A model generated the notes under the pieces. That model did not search any database, had not been told where the DNA came from, and was given only the letters and a program-made list of their open reading frames with translations. From NCBI GenBank assembly GCA_023105745.1, contig JALGQZ010000019.1:5890001-5954000 (forward strand): a DNA stretch of 64,000 bases, in the 5' to 3' direction. The position numbers were made by a program, and so were the translations under genes. The stretch is from Austropuccinia psidii. Taxonomy: Eukaryota > Basidiomycota > Pucciniomycetes > Pucciniales > Sphaerophragmiaceae. Positions 35,858-47,300 of this stretch are shown piece after piece. Numbering within the stretch: the stretch's first letter is position 1; each line of letters starts with the position of its first letter.

Positions 35858-36153
35858 GAATTAGTCCTTATCAAAATCTTTTAATGTCATTTATAGCGCT
35901 CTTTATGTTTGTTAGAAAATATTGGATAAAAGAAAGTATTCCTGACTGTCTTAACTTACTACTTATTCTTCCTTTTGTCTTTTATTTGAACAATCTTATT
36001 TTATGGTAATAGTCCTATTGCGTATTAGGTGTGGCACTCAGCTTCACTCTACACTTATGTCCTTACCTTATTTAATAGTTGTTATATAGTGTTCCTATCC
36101 TTTAGATACTTCACCTATTCCTTATCTCTCATGTCTGATCCCTTACTGAAATA
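35858..36153 (+). repeat. Inverted-duplication left arm, inner part
   Basis: Reverse complement of about 55836-56122, interrupted in the left arm by copia H. AT-rich; a 60-codon open stretch here has no recognisable content. It is the DNA that flanked the 3' LTR of element B2 before duplication. Confidence 0.82.
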
Positions 36154-36697
36154 TTCTGAGAGAATAATACTGAATACATGTATTTCATCAACAAGGAGTG
36201 AAGTAATTTAAGATCACAAGAAATAATAACATACCTCAATGGTAGATAACAAAAGGCTAAATTAAAACAACTATGTGTAATGATGACAGGACTAATGCCA
36301 CAATGCTACAATATCAACAGGTAATAATATAAGTTTAGATGTCAGTTGGTCTTGTTGTTTTCAAGCTGTTATAAATTGAAGAGTAATAAACCCAATTCAG
36401 CTACGGCTATGCAAGGTAATCAAAATAAAGGAAGGAAATAGATAGAAGAGTAAATGAGAGTGGAGAAAAAGATTTTTAGAGGATGAGTAAACAGAGACAA
36501 AAGGAAGGGATAAGAAAGAATTTAGGTAGATAGAGGTGATGAGTTTATATCTTCAGAGGAGAGAGAAGATCTGGTGAATTGGGTGGTCCTGTGATCATGC
36601 ACAGTGCTATGTGCTCACGGATATTTGTAGATCATATGAAGTTTTGCGCTTGGGAAAGGAAGTTATGTAGGTTCATTTTATATTTAAATGTTCAACA
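36154..36697 (-). repeat. B2 3' LTR, minus orientation (left arm)
   Basis: On the minus strand it starts TGTTGAACATTTAAATA and is clearly related to the LTR of copia B (shared blocks around ACAGGACCACC, TCCACTCTCATT and CATAGCCGTAGCTGA). It is uninterrupted, so it records the empty site for element G (CTAAT at 36292-36296, complement of ATTAG). Confidence 0.85.
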
Positions 36698-36800
36698 TCC
36701 CACCTCTCGCCTAGGGATTTCAAGGCACGAGTGAGAATAGGCCAACTGACGGATTTGGTAAGAACGTCAGCCAACATATCAATGGTCGGATTGTTTTTGT
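36698..36800 (-). pseudogene. B2 copia RNase H C-terminal stub, minus strand
   Basis: The minus strand reads NPTIDMLADVLTKSVSWPIL, then the polypurine end GGCGAGAGGTGGGA before the LTR. The rest of the element is missing: at about 36800 it meets a second copia 3' end pointing the other way. Confidence 0.8.
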
Positions 36801-36950
36801 CAAGGAGGCTATCAAATCCCCAATTTTTTGGTTTATTCACATCCCAACCTCTTCCATGTTAGCCAAATTCCTGACCAAATTTGTCAGTAGGGCAATCCTC
36901 TCTTGCACCCTTCTTTCTCTACAATTTGTTAGACTAGGAGTGAGGAGGGA
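36798..36950 (+). pseudogene. J copia RNase H C-terminal stub, plus strand
   Basis: VKEAIKSPIFWFI ... SMLAKFLTKFVSRAIL is the end of another copia RNase H, followed by the polypurine tract GGAGTGAGGAGGGA. Everything upstream was lost at the junction with the B2 stub. Together the two stubs form a head-to-head apex of the inverted duplication. Confidence 0.8.
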
Positions 36951-37492
36951 TGTTGAAAATTACAATAAAGACCAAGTTGATCAGCATTGTGCCACTCCTA
37001 ATCCAACAGACCCCACACCACCACTATTGAAAAACTGACCAAACTAAGATCAACATGTGCAGATCACTGACCATAACTGAACATTCCACAACATATAAAC
37101 CAGCAAATCATCACCTTGAATCAAGATCCCCATTCATTCTAAAAATATACACTCACTCCTTTCCTTTCATCTCATTTTCTTATCCTTTTCTCTTATACTC
37201 ATAATTTTCTTGTCTCTCCCTTTCTTATCTTTCCTCTTTGTTTATCTCATTATCAGGTTTGACCTGCTTGATTCAGGAATTGTTATTTCTCAATACTATT
37301 TTTCTAGGCGGTTCCAAAGCTAACAGATCCATTGTTGTTTAGGGAGATTATCTTCAATTTTACCTTTCTGTGTTACTGTTCATTTTTTCTCATAGCTATT
37401 TGTGGTCCACCACTTAGGAACAATCTTTTTCTATACTTATTTAATGCTACCTTCATTAATGCAATGTTACCACTTATTTTTGGTCTCTAACA
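36951..37492 (+). repeat. 3' LTR of copia J
   Basis: About 542 bp, TGTTGAAAATTACA to TCTCTAACA, followed by CACAG, which begins a mid-LTR piece of B2. No second copy is in the window, so the 3' edge is inferred from where B2 homology resumes. Confidence 0.7.
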
Positions 37493-37793
37493 CACAGTAC
37501 CACCTAATCCACCAGATCCTCTTTCTCCTCTGAAGATAAAAACTCATCTCCTCTACCTACCTGAATTTTTTTTATCCCTTCCTTTTGTCTCTCTTTACTC
37601 ACCCTCTAAAAATATTTTTCTCCACTCTCATTTACTCTTCTATCTATTTCCTTCCTTTATTTTGATTATCTTTCATAGCCGTAGCTGAATTAGGTGAAGT
37701 ATTCTTAAATTCATAACCGCTTGAAAACAACATGACCAACAGATGTCTCAGCTTATATTAGTACCCATTGATCTTGTAGCATTGTAGCATTAG
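37493..37793 (+). repeat. B2 LTR, plus orientation, middle fragment (right arm)
   Basis: Matches the inner part of the B/B2 LTR starting at CACAG and ending at GCATTAG, where element G inserted. The last five bases (ATTAG, 37789-37793) are the G target duplication. The first part of this LTR is missing. Confidence 0.85.
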
Positions 37794-38349
37794 TGTGAGC
37801 CTGTAAGCATGTACTGGCTTACCTGCTACACCAACTCCAACTCCAATTTCTATTTTTATTTAATTATTAGGTTCAAACCTTAAGTTGAAAATTCAATTTT
37901 ATGATTTTAAATATTGATGATGTCATAAAGTCATTATATGACATCTTTTAATTTTGTAGATATAATTACTATTTCATTTTCTTTTGAGGATTTCATAGAA
38001 TGCTTATATGAAATCATTCCAATTCTTGTATTTAGAATATTTAAGAAGATCATTCTTACCTTTGAATGATACCTCAGAGCTCAATTTTATATATATTTTT
38101 TACAGTTTAAATTAAATTATTTATTACTTTAAAGAATATAAGACCTCTCAATTTTCAATTGGTAATTTCTATTACTTACAAATTCTAAATTATCTTTAAT
38201 ATTATTAGTGAAGCTCATTCCACTAGTAATACTATAATTTAACTACAGTGACGTCTCTATTATTTTCTTTTAATAGTATTCCACTTTTAATTGATTTATT
38301 CAATTCCTTTTATATAAACTGGAAGTCACAAAAGAGACCCCAGCTTACA
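37794..38349 (+). repeat. 5' LTR of element G
   Basis: 556 bp, nearly the same as 55131-55687. No TGG-type primer site follows; the next bases are TTTAATATATTAAATT. The interval 38350-38592 after it is AT-rich with no gene. Confidence 0.92.
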
Positions 38350-38592
38350 TTTAATATATTAAATTTATTATAAGAAATAATTGATTAGCTAATTACTTCT
38401 AATACATTAATTAGACGTTGGATACTACCTAATTTAAAATTCCATCTATTCTTACTCCATCATTGGAAAAATCAAGGACTATTCTGATTTTTCTGCTTGC
38501 AACAATTCCAGAAGATTTGAAGATTCAATACCAAATTGCTTTTACATTGTTACTCTCTTTCGTAGTTAGATCCATCCATTACTTCATCTAAC

Positions 38593-39233
38593 ATGGAAAA
38601 TAAACCTCACAATACTTTCAATCAATCCATAGTAATTATTTTTAATAACTTCTCTTTAATCATGAAGGAAATGAGCAATATCATCCATAACTTATCTGTA
38701 ATGATGAAGGATAATTGTAGATTTAACCAATATACACCTTGTCGTCAGCACAGAAAACCCACTACTAGATCCACAGCTTGGTTGAATTGCAAACATCTTA
38801 GTAATAGCAAGACTAGAGGCACTGATCAGAAAAAAAATATAATTAATTCAGAAAATAGCAATGCTTGGTCGTGTTTGAATAAGAAGCCGATGAAAAATAC
38901 AGTTTCAGAAGATACTGTTAGTAATGCAGATATCAACAGCTCAGTTAGTACAGCTTTTATCCCCTCATTCCATCGTTTCAACCTTATTTCTTACTCTCAT
39001 AGCCACACAAAACCATTTAGACAACCTAAAGCATCTCTTTCTGTTGGTTATGATCAAGAAAGAATGAAACATAAAGAATTCAGCAAGTCACCAAATGAAT
39101 TAGCAGCAGATCGAAAGGACAATCCAGTTTCAGAAGCTTACAGTGGTAATACAAATTTCAACTTCTCATCAGATTCAGATCTTTCCCCTGCATATAGGTC
39201 CAATACACTTGAGGAGTATAGTAATAGTTTGGC
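38593..39233 (+). CDS. Element G ORF, 5' half (unknown protein, split by copia C)
   Basis: Starts at ATG (MENKPHNTFNQSIVI) and is open for 213 codons up to the C insertion, where SNSLA is followed by LTR sequence. The N-terminus has a short hydrophobic/amphipathic stretch (SIVIIFNNFSLIMKEM). The rest is Ser/Asn/Lys-rich with a few Cys and His but no enzyme or zinc-knuckle spacing I can recognise. Without C the frame continues exactly into 54517-55081, so it was intact when C arrived. It might be a gag-like packaging protein or a captured gene; I do not know. Confidence 0.65.
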
Positions 39234-39846
39234 TGTCAGAGAATTGGCCGAAAAGAGCCATAATTAACCATCTGCACCTTTAGCTCAAATACGCCTAAGT
39301 ATCCAAAGATGATCCAACAAGGAATACTTGCCATGGAGTCACCACAAATTGTGAATCAATGGCAGTAACTAGCACCTATATAGAGCCACTCCTTATTCCC
39401 CTCTCAGCCAATGATTCCAATCACTTCATATTTTCCTCTTCACTTCATATTTTCCTTCTCACTTCTGTTTCCTGATCTCTTTACGTTGCCCGAGCTTTTT
39501 TTACTTTTTTGTTTTTCTTCTTCTTTGTCTCATCTTAACTTCTTATTGTCTTGTCTCAATCAACTTCACAACGTTCCTGGTGTCTATCATCACCATCCTT
39601 GTTTTCTTACTTACTTGAATATACAATCTTTGTAACTAGCATTGGTACAACCTCTTCCAGTGTTTCTTAACAATGTGATACTAACCCAATCTTTAACACA
39701 GCTTGTTGTAGTGCTACCATTACTCACAAATATACCTCTATTCTTCTTATTACTTGTATTCCACCTCTGAGGTACTTATCTCTTTATTACTCTCTTTGTC
39801 TTACTGCTGTTAATTAAAACACATCTTAGTTATTTCATTTTTATCA
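39234..39846 (+). repeat. 5' LTR of copia C
   Basis: 613 bp, starting TGTCAGAGAATT and ending TTTTTATCA just before the primer site. CT-rich in the middle (about 39410-39560). Short ORFs here, including the tail of the G ORF read into the LTR, are not separate genes. Confidence 0.93.
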
Positions 39847-39860
39847 GATTTACAGTCTTG
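39847..39860 (+). other. Primer binding site of copia C (tRNA-Tyr anticodon-arm complement)
   Basis: GATTTACAGTCTTG follows the LTR directly and is identical to the site of copia B although the LTRs differ. The flanking bases after it are not shared (ACTCTTCAGG here, ATTAGCTCAG in B), so the conserved block is confined to the primer match. Confidence 0.68.
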
Positions 39861-39897
39861 ACTCTTCAGGTAGCACAATAATGAGGTGGAATACAAC

Positions 39898-42033
39898 ATG
39901 AAAACCATAGAAGGTCATGAACTAACAACCATTCCTCTACTAGATGGAACCAACTATATTCACTGGTAGCTTCGAATAAAAATTCATTTAAGATCTAAAA
40001 ATCTTCTTGAGGTATGCAAAAAACCTTTGCCATTGGATGCCTCCACTCCTGCAACAAACAAATGGTACAAGTCTAGTTACGAAGCAATTAACATAAAAAC
40101 TTCCAACATCAATGAAAGAGTGTTTTGTGAAGTTGTCAACAACGAAACCACTGAAAAAGCCAACATACTTTGAGAAAAACTGAATGAACAATACACCTCA
40201 AAAAGAGAAGTGAACAGAGGAAGAGTCTGGATGGATTGGAAACGAACCTTCTACAATGGCAACTTACAATAATACATTGATTCATGCAGAAGAATGAGAA
40301 TGGAACTTGAATCAGTTGATATCAAAGTCTCTAACAAAATTCTCTCTTTTTCACTACTTGGAAAACTTGGTGGAGAATCACAACTACCCCAGTTTATAGA
40401 AGTCCTAACACTAAATGAAGAGCTGATCAAAAAACCAAATATCATACTAAATAGACTACAAGATTTTGCCAACTTACTACTGTCAAAGAGCTCCGATCAC
40501 AATAAAAATACCTCAGCACTCTTCTCTGCATCAAATGAACCTTTCAAAAAGGTCTATTATTGTTCAAATGGAAGGCACAACCAGCTTTGTACCACTCATC
40601 GAAAAGAAGATTCCTGGGCTAAAAATCCTCATCTAAGACTGTCAAGAAGAGAAAAGAAGTGCAAACTATATAATGCCTCTGCTCATCTTTCCGTTTCAAC
40701 TGCTTTAATCACCTCACCAAAAACATCAAATGATACCCTGAATGACCTAGTTGTTGACTGTGGTGCCACTCACCACATGTTCAACAATAAGTCATTCTTT
40801 CTGTCTTGAGAAAAATCTGTCAACATACCTATTTCCACTGGAGATATCAATAGCACCCTAATTGCCTGTGGAATTCAAACAGTCAATATAATGTGCCACA
40901 ACAAAACTCTATCTCTGGAAAATTGTCTCTATGTTCCAAAACCAAAGTGCAATTTAGTCCGCTTACTCAAATTATTTAAAAGACAACTTAAAATTCACCA
41001 AAAAGGCAACAAATTTGTTCTCAAATCAAAAAATGAAACTATTTTAGATGGAAATATAACTAACCAATCAATGTATATCAACGATTCCCAAAAATCACTA
41101 CTAACATCCAACAACAATTTATCAACGCTACGGCACAATTGACTTGGACACCCCGGGCTCTCTATACTCAAGGCAATGGGTTTACCCACAAGTAGGAATG
41201 ACTCTCTGGTATGTAAAAAGGATAAATGCCACCAACTTACTTATTCAGGAAAATTTGAAGAAGCAAATCTTCCCCTAGACTGATTACACTTTGATGTAGT
41301 TGGACCCATTTCTCCATCTTCCTTATCTGAATGTTCCTACTTGCTCACTGTAGTCAATCAAGCCACTGGCTTCAAAATTGTTAAATTTCTAAAACAAAAA
41401 TCAGAAGCCTTTCAAAACTTTCTTTCAGCTAAAATACTGATGGAAAACAAAAATTAAAGAAAACTAAAAAAGCTAGTTTTGGACAGAGGTGGTGAGTTCC
41501 TCAATAACATGTTCAAAGAACTGTCGTAAGAATGTGGATTTCTTCAGATCTTTTCTCCACCAGAAACACCTCAGCATAATGGATATGCTGAACAAGCCAA
41601 TATAACTATACTAGGAAAGGCTTGTTGCTTAATTAATCCTATAAATCTTCCAAAAATCTTCTTGGCTGAAGCTGTAAACACCACAGTTTTTCTTTCAAAC
41701 CTCAGTCCTACAATCTCTCATAACAACAAATCACCTCATCTACTATGGCACAATCTCCCAGCTAGAATAAACTGACTAAAAACCATTGGCCGTAGAGCCA
41801 TCATGTTAAATCATCACAAACACAGAGATTGGAAGCTGGCTCCTCCTGGTTCCAAGGGAATTTCTTTGGGGTATGAAGCTGAAAATTCTTTGTATCAAAT
41901 ATTAAGACCAAATGACTCAAACATTATAATCACTCGCAATCCCATCTTGAATGAAAAAATATTCCCAAAACTAATCTCCACCAACTACAAAACTCAAGGT
42001 GAAGACAACTGGTGCTGGTTGCGTAGGACAAAC
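39898..42033 (+). pseudogene. Copia C gag, protease and integrase (first part)
   Basis: Gag begins MKTIEGHELT and carries IPLLDGTNYIHW followed by a stop where other copies have a codon. It continues through NRGRVWMDWKRTF to a zinc-like YCSNGRHNQLCTTH near 40560. Protease VVDCGATHHMFNN (about 40750-40790) has Cys in the triad. Pre-integrase follows at 40891-41142. The integrase core keeps FDVVGP, LDRGGEF and NGYAEQAN, though broken by stops near 41281, 41455 and 41527. The frame is cut by F2 after CAAAC. Confidence 0.9.
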
Positions 42034-43857
42034 TGTGAGCCTTAGAGGTAATTTCATATACCCAAAAGACCACAAATACAAAAATAACATATTCATATAA
42101 ATAAAATAAATTTATTTATATTATTAAAATAAAAATCAAAATATAAATATAAAATTATATTAAAAATAAAAAAATTAATTACAATCTGAAAATAAAAATA
42201 CATTAAATTTTGTAAGTATAAGATTACATTTATACTTGAGAAAATTAAGTAAAAATGAAATTTTAACAAAATTGTGAAAAAAATAATATAGGAAAAAAGT
42301 TAAATAAAAATTATTATAACTTTTTATTCAATAAATAAACACATAAAAATTATTTCACCATTGGATTCCTCATAAAAAATCAGGTGGGGTCACCTCTGAG
42401 TGAAATTCTTGTAACTCAACTCTAAATAAGCTTAAATTAAGTTTTTAGTATTTTCAATACAAAAGTTGAAAATCCTCAAAACCTTAATTTAATTCATACC
42501 ACATGTGGTGTTAACCATCAATTTTTGTGTTAAAATTGAGGTGTTGTGTTTAGTTTAGAAGTTATGAGGAATTGAAGTATTTTCAATTGAATTCAATTGA
42601 AATGTCAAAATGTGTGCATGTATTACATAAGTGAACTTTAATTTACATATGAGGTGTCAATTATTACTGTATTGTACTGTACAATTGAATTGAATTACAT
42701 ATCTAAATTATAAGTATAATACATGATGAGGAATTAAAGGAAAAATAAATTGGAAAGATTAAATTTGGGGGGGAAAAGGAACTCCAGCTCTAAGGGGGAG
42801 CTAGACCCCCAAAGTCCTTGCTGACAGGCGTGGGATGTCAAAATTCATGCAAAAGTTCATCACTTTTGGCCTGGAATTGAGTTACAGGGTCTGTGGACTC
42901 AATTGATGATGAGGTTTTGATACCAACGGGGGTAGTTTTAGCTGTTGCCAGGAGGGTAAAACTACCCTTAAGATAAAACCATCATAGTAAAAACAGTTTT
43001 AAGTGGTTTCTACTTTTCTGACACACATTCTGACGTGTTTTGAAGGTGCTAGGCCTGGTATTGCTATAGTAATGGCTGATTTAAGGGTCTAAAATGGCTA
43101 AAAATGGCTTAAACCAGCCCTTTTTGGTCTAAACCAGGGTTCAATGATGCCATAATTGGTGTTTCTGTTGTCAGACTGTTTTTCACGACTGACAAGAGAA
43201 AATTTTACTTTTGGAGTAAGAGAATTGATTTCTATAAAAGAATGTCTTCTTTGCCGCACTTTTCTTTTCATGTTAGAATCTTTTCCTTTTATAATTAGTT
43301 TAAACATTGTTAAACCAATCAATAAAAGATTCCAACCACCTTTCTTATATCATTTTAAACCTTTTAACCACGTGAACAAATCATTATAATCATTGTTTGT
43401 GACTCTTATAATCTTTTTTACCCCTGAACCACCCCAAAAGTGAATTAAAGCATCTTTCATCACTGTAAACCTTGTCACTTTGTTTCCAAATTCACTCTGG
43501 TCACTTTTGGGCGTGTTTTCTCTTTAATATTCTTTTTAAATACTTTGTTCTTTAATTAATTGCTTACAGTTTTTTGCTCAATTAATTCCAATTGAAATTG
43601 CTCTTGAACAAATTTCTTTTGTAGCCTTAAAATATCTCTTGTAGAGTATTTTTTGGATAAACTTTTATTGTTGGTAAAACAATAAATTTTTATAATATTA
43701 TTGTTTTATACTAATAAAGTTATAAACAATGAAATTGGTGTTTTTTCTCTTAAAAATAATATTCTTTACTATTTTTAATTGATTTTTACCTTATACAAAT
43801 TTTGAGGACAGGAAAAGTACTTGATTTTTAATCAAAGTTTCATATCCACACCTTACA
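42034..43857 (+). repeat. 5' LTR of gypsy F2
   Basis: 1824 bp, TGTGAGCCTTAGAGG to CACCTTACA. Same layout as F1: AT-rich start, CTCTAAGGGGGAGCTAGACC block (about 42790) and TATAAAAGAATG (about 43233). Confidence 0.94.
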
Positions 43858-44331
43858 TTTGGGGGCCCAGCCGTGATATTTTACCTGTCAAATATTTTTT
43901 TTACTCTTTTTAAACCTTTTTTCTTATATTGAAAAATTTAAAAACATATAAAAAATACTTATAATTCAAAAAATCCATAAAAAATAATTTTTTTTCATAT
44001 TATAAGTGTGGCTTATATTTTCATTTCTTTTTTGGAATAACCTTTTTTTTACTTAATTAATTGGCTTTTTCATTAATTTTAGTCTCTGACAACGTGGTAA
44101 AACAAGAAAACATTGAAACAGCCTCAACAGTCACCAGCATTGTTCCTGCAAGCACTATTAATTCACACCATAATAGTACTGTTATTGTGACTCAAAATAA
44201 TCAACCTGAACCAATATCTTCTGAATTGATTTACTTGGACATAAGTAATACTCTTCAGAAAGCTAAGAATTTGGCCAATAGTAAGTTTTTTGATGTAAAA
44301 ATACTATTTTAAGCCTTTTTAAACCATAATT
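43858..44331 (+). other. Leader of gypsy F2
   Basis: Begins with TTTGGGGGCCCAGCCGTG (likely primer site). The 44061-44312 open stretch has no ATG start, matches the same stretch in F1 and ends near GTAAGT at 44281. No independent gene is supported. Confidence 0.55.
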
Positions 44332-47300
44332 ATGCCTTCAACCAGGTCAGGAGCCAGCTACAACCCCTCAAGCAGCTCCCAAAAAGGTAATAGACGTGAT
44401 TATGGCAGAGGCCAATCAGGTACAGAAGGAAAAGGGTCAGTTGATGACTTCCACACAACTAAATTAGGTCATTCTGAATCTGATAATACTATTTTACCTT
44501 CAAAAAGGGCTGACACCGACACAACAAGCCTCTGTGGACATATACAAAGCCAGACACAGTGCATACAACAATGCACTTCAATTCAAGGAGTACCAGATCC
44601 TTGCAGACCTGTGGAAGAATTGCATGAATTCTTACCTGACAGTAAGAAAATTCTTGGGCCATCCCAACACTTGCAAATTGCTCAATGGATGGCATCCATT
44701 GATGGAGAAGAAAAACAGATGCTTTTGACACTAGAATGGAGGAAAAACAACCCTCCACCACCCAAACCAGTGCCAAAAACAGCCCCAGTGGCCAGCAGCA
44801 GCAATTCCAACATGAAAAAGCAGCCACAAACTCCAAACAAGGGCAAAGGGAAGGCACCAGCCCCAAAGCCTTACAGCCAGGGTTACAGAATCCCAAAGAT
44901 TCAGCAGGATGCCATGGAAAATGTATTTCAGATGGCCGAACCATGATGGAATTACAGAAGAAGGAGGAAGCCAGATTAAGATTCCAGAAATGATTTCTGA
45001 TATATTTGATTCCATCCCAGAGTTGTATAATGCTATAAATGACGTGAAAAAACATCTTTCTGATAAAAATTAAACCATTTGTAACAACATTAAAAAAACA
45101 ACCTGAGTCTGTGCCAAATTAATGAAACACTTATGTGTTTTGTAAAATTTTTAAGAACAATTAAAAATTCCAATAATGATAATTCTTCTAACAATAAAAT
45201 AAATGAACAATCTGCCATTATTAAACAATTAACAGATAAATATTCTAAATTCAATATTGATGATATAATTGAAACAAGAATTAAACAAGCCATAAATATT
45301 ATCAAGACAGATAACAAGAAAGTCCTTTATGACATTTCAAATTCATTTACTGAAGTACAGACATACACCATTGCCTTGAGAAAGTGTTTTGATGCTTCAC
45401 AAGAAGAAATATCAAAATTATCAATGAAATTGAATCAAGTCACTTCTGATAATACAAGACAGACAGAGTTATGGCAAGAACTGACACATAAGGAAGACAT
45501 GTATAAAATTGAAGTAATAAGTTTAATACAAAGCTTCCAACATGAATACAGAAATTCCCAAAGGTGTAGCAACAGTAAAATGAATGACATGGAACAAATA
45601 CTGAACACCTTACCAAGAATGTCTACACCTCTGAATCAAGATGAGGGCACAAGAATTCCAAATCCACAAGTATTGGATCCTGATAATTCACAATTAAAAA
45701 ATGAATTATCCACTTCTTTTCATAATTTGGAACCATCAATGGGCCAAGAACTCTTGAAAGAAGTTCCAAAACTTAAAGAATGGCCTCACTTCAGTGGTGA
45801 AGGAGAGTATGACCATATGGAATTCATTAGAGGTATTGACATGATCAAAGAGGATCTTGAATTACCAGACATATTGGTAACAGCCAGGTTTAACACCTTG
45901 TTTACCAGATCAGCTCACAGATGGTACATCAAAATAAGACAAGAACATGGACACCAGAGTTGGACTTGGTGGAAAACCCAAATCATCAACAAATGGGCAA
46001 ATGATGCTTGGAGGTTTAAAGTTGAAACAGCCTTTGAATCTGCCAAATTTAATGCTGATAAAGACAGAGCTTTACCATGGTTTTGCCAACAAAAGGACAG
46101 ATTAACAGCATTATATCCTGACATGTCAGAATTTATGATCCACAGGAAAATTCTGAGACAATGTGGAGGTGACTTAGAGCATGCTGTCAAAAGCAGGACT
46201 ACTGAACAATCTTCAGCAGAGGATATTATCAATATACTAGAAGAATTAACCACCAGAACCAAAATTGGTTCTAGTAGGGTGAATCTCAAAACAAGGTTGA
46301 ATACACCTTTGAAAGATTCTGTGGACAAAAACCCCAAAGAAATTTCTAGTAATATTAAATATAAATCTGCAGATACAGTCAGAAAATGCCATATTTGCCA
46401 AAACACCCTCCAATTAGCCAATAAATGTCCAAAAAGGGGGAAAATCAATGAGATTGACATTGAAAAGGAACCAGATGTTGAAAAAGAAGACATAATTGAA
46501 GATAATTCAGATGATAAGTCATCCATATTTTCTGAATCTTCAAAAGATATAGAGAATATCAATGCCACTTTTGACATCATGGAATCTTATTCCCACTTAC
46601 CACAATTGAGCAATGGTCAAGTTGATTTATCAAAAGTTCAAGATGCACAACTTATGAAGACAAAACCAAACAGAGGAAAAGGTTATACAGTGGGTAACTC
46701 CTGTATAACAGAGGTGGTGATTGACAACAAGCCCACCAAACTTTTGCTTGACCCAGGAGCCTTCTGCTCTTGTGTTGGAAAATCTTTTCTTAAGACTTGT
46801 CTACCAAATTTTGAAGACCAATTGTTACCAATTGATGGGATAAAATTCAACAGTGCAAGTAACCCAATGACAGCATTAGGAATCTTTGAGACCAATGTCA
46901 TATTCCCACACATAAATGGGAGTTTAAGGATCACAGTTGAATTTGTTATGGAAAATTTCTCTAGTACCCATTTTATATTGGGAAATGACTATTTAATCAT
47001 ATATGGGATAGATTTACATAATAACAACGACAGATACTATACTATTGGAGACAATAAGCGCCAAAAATTTGCCTTTTTACCATTTAAAAGACAAATTACA
47101 GTAAAAAAAGTATCACCAGTCAACTTAAAGTTAGAGAAATTCAAGTCTGAACAGTTAAATGAGGCTGAAATAAGCCTTCATCTGACTGATAAACAATAAA
47201 ATTAACTTCTTCCCTTTTTTATGACCACAGAGGAGCATTTGCTACAGACAAAGAACCTCTAGGAGCAATTATTGGTCATGAAGTTGACATCATTCTTAAC

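Noticed and set aside
47197..47205. Programmed stop readthrough between protease and RT in F
   Set aside because: Only one of the two adjacent TAA codons is shared with F1 and other breaks exist, so decay is simpler; the shared stop is reported as a finding instead.
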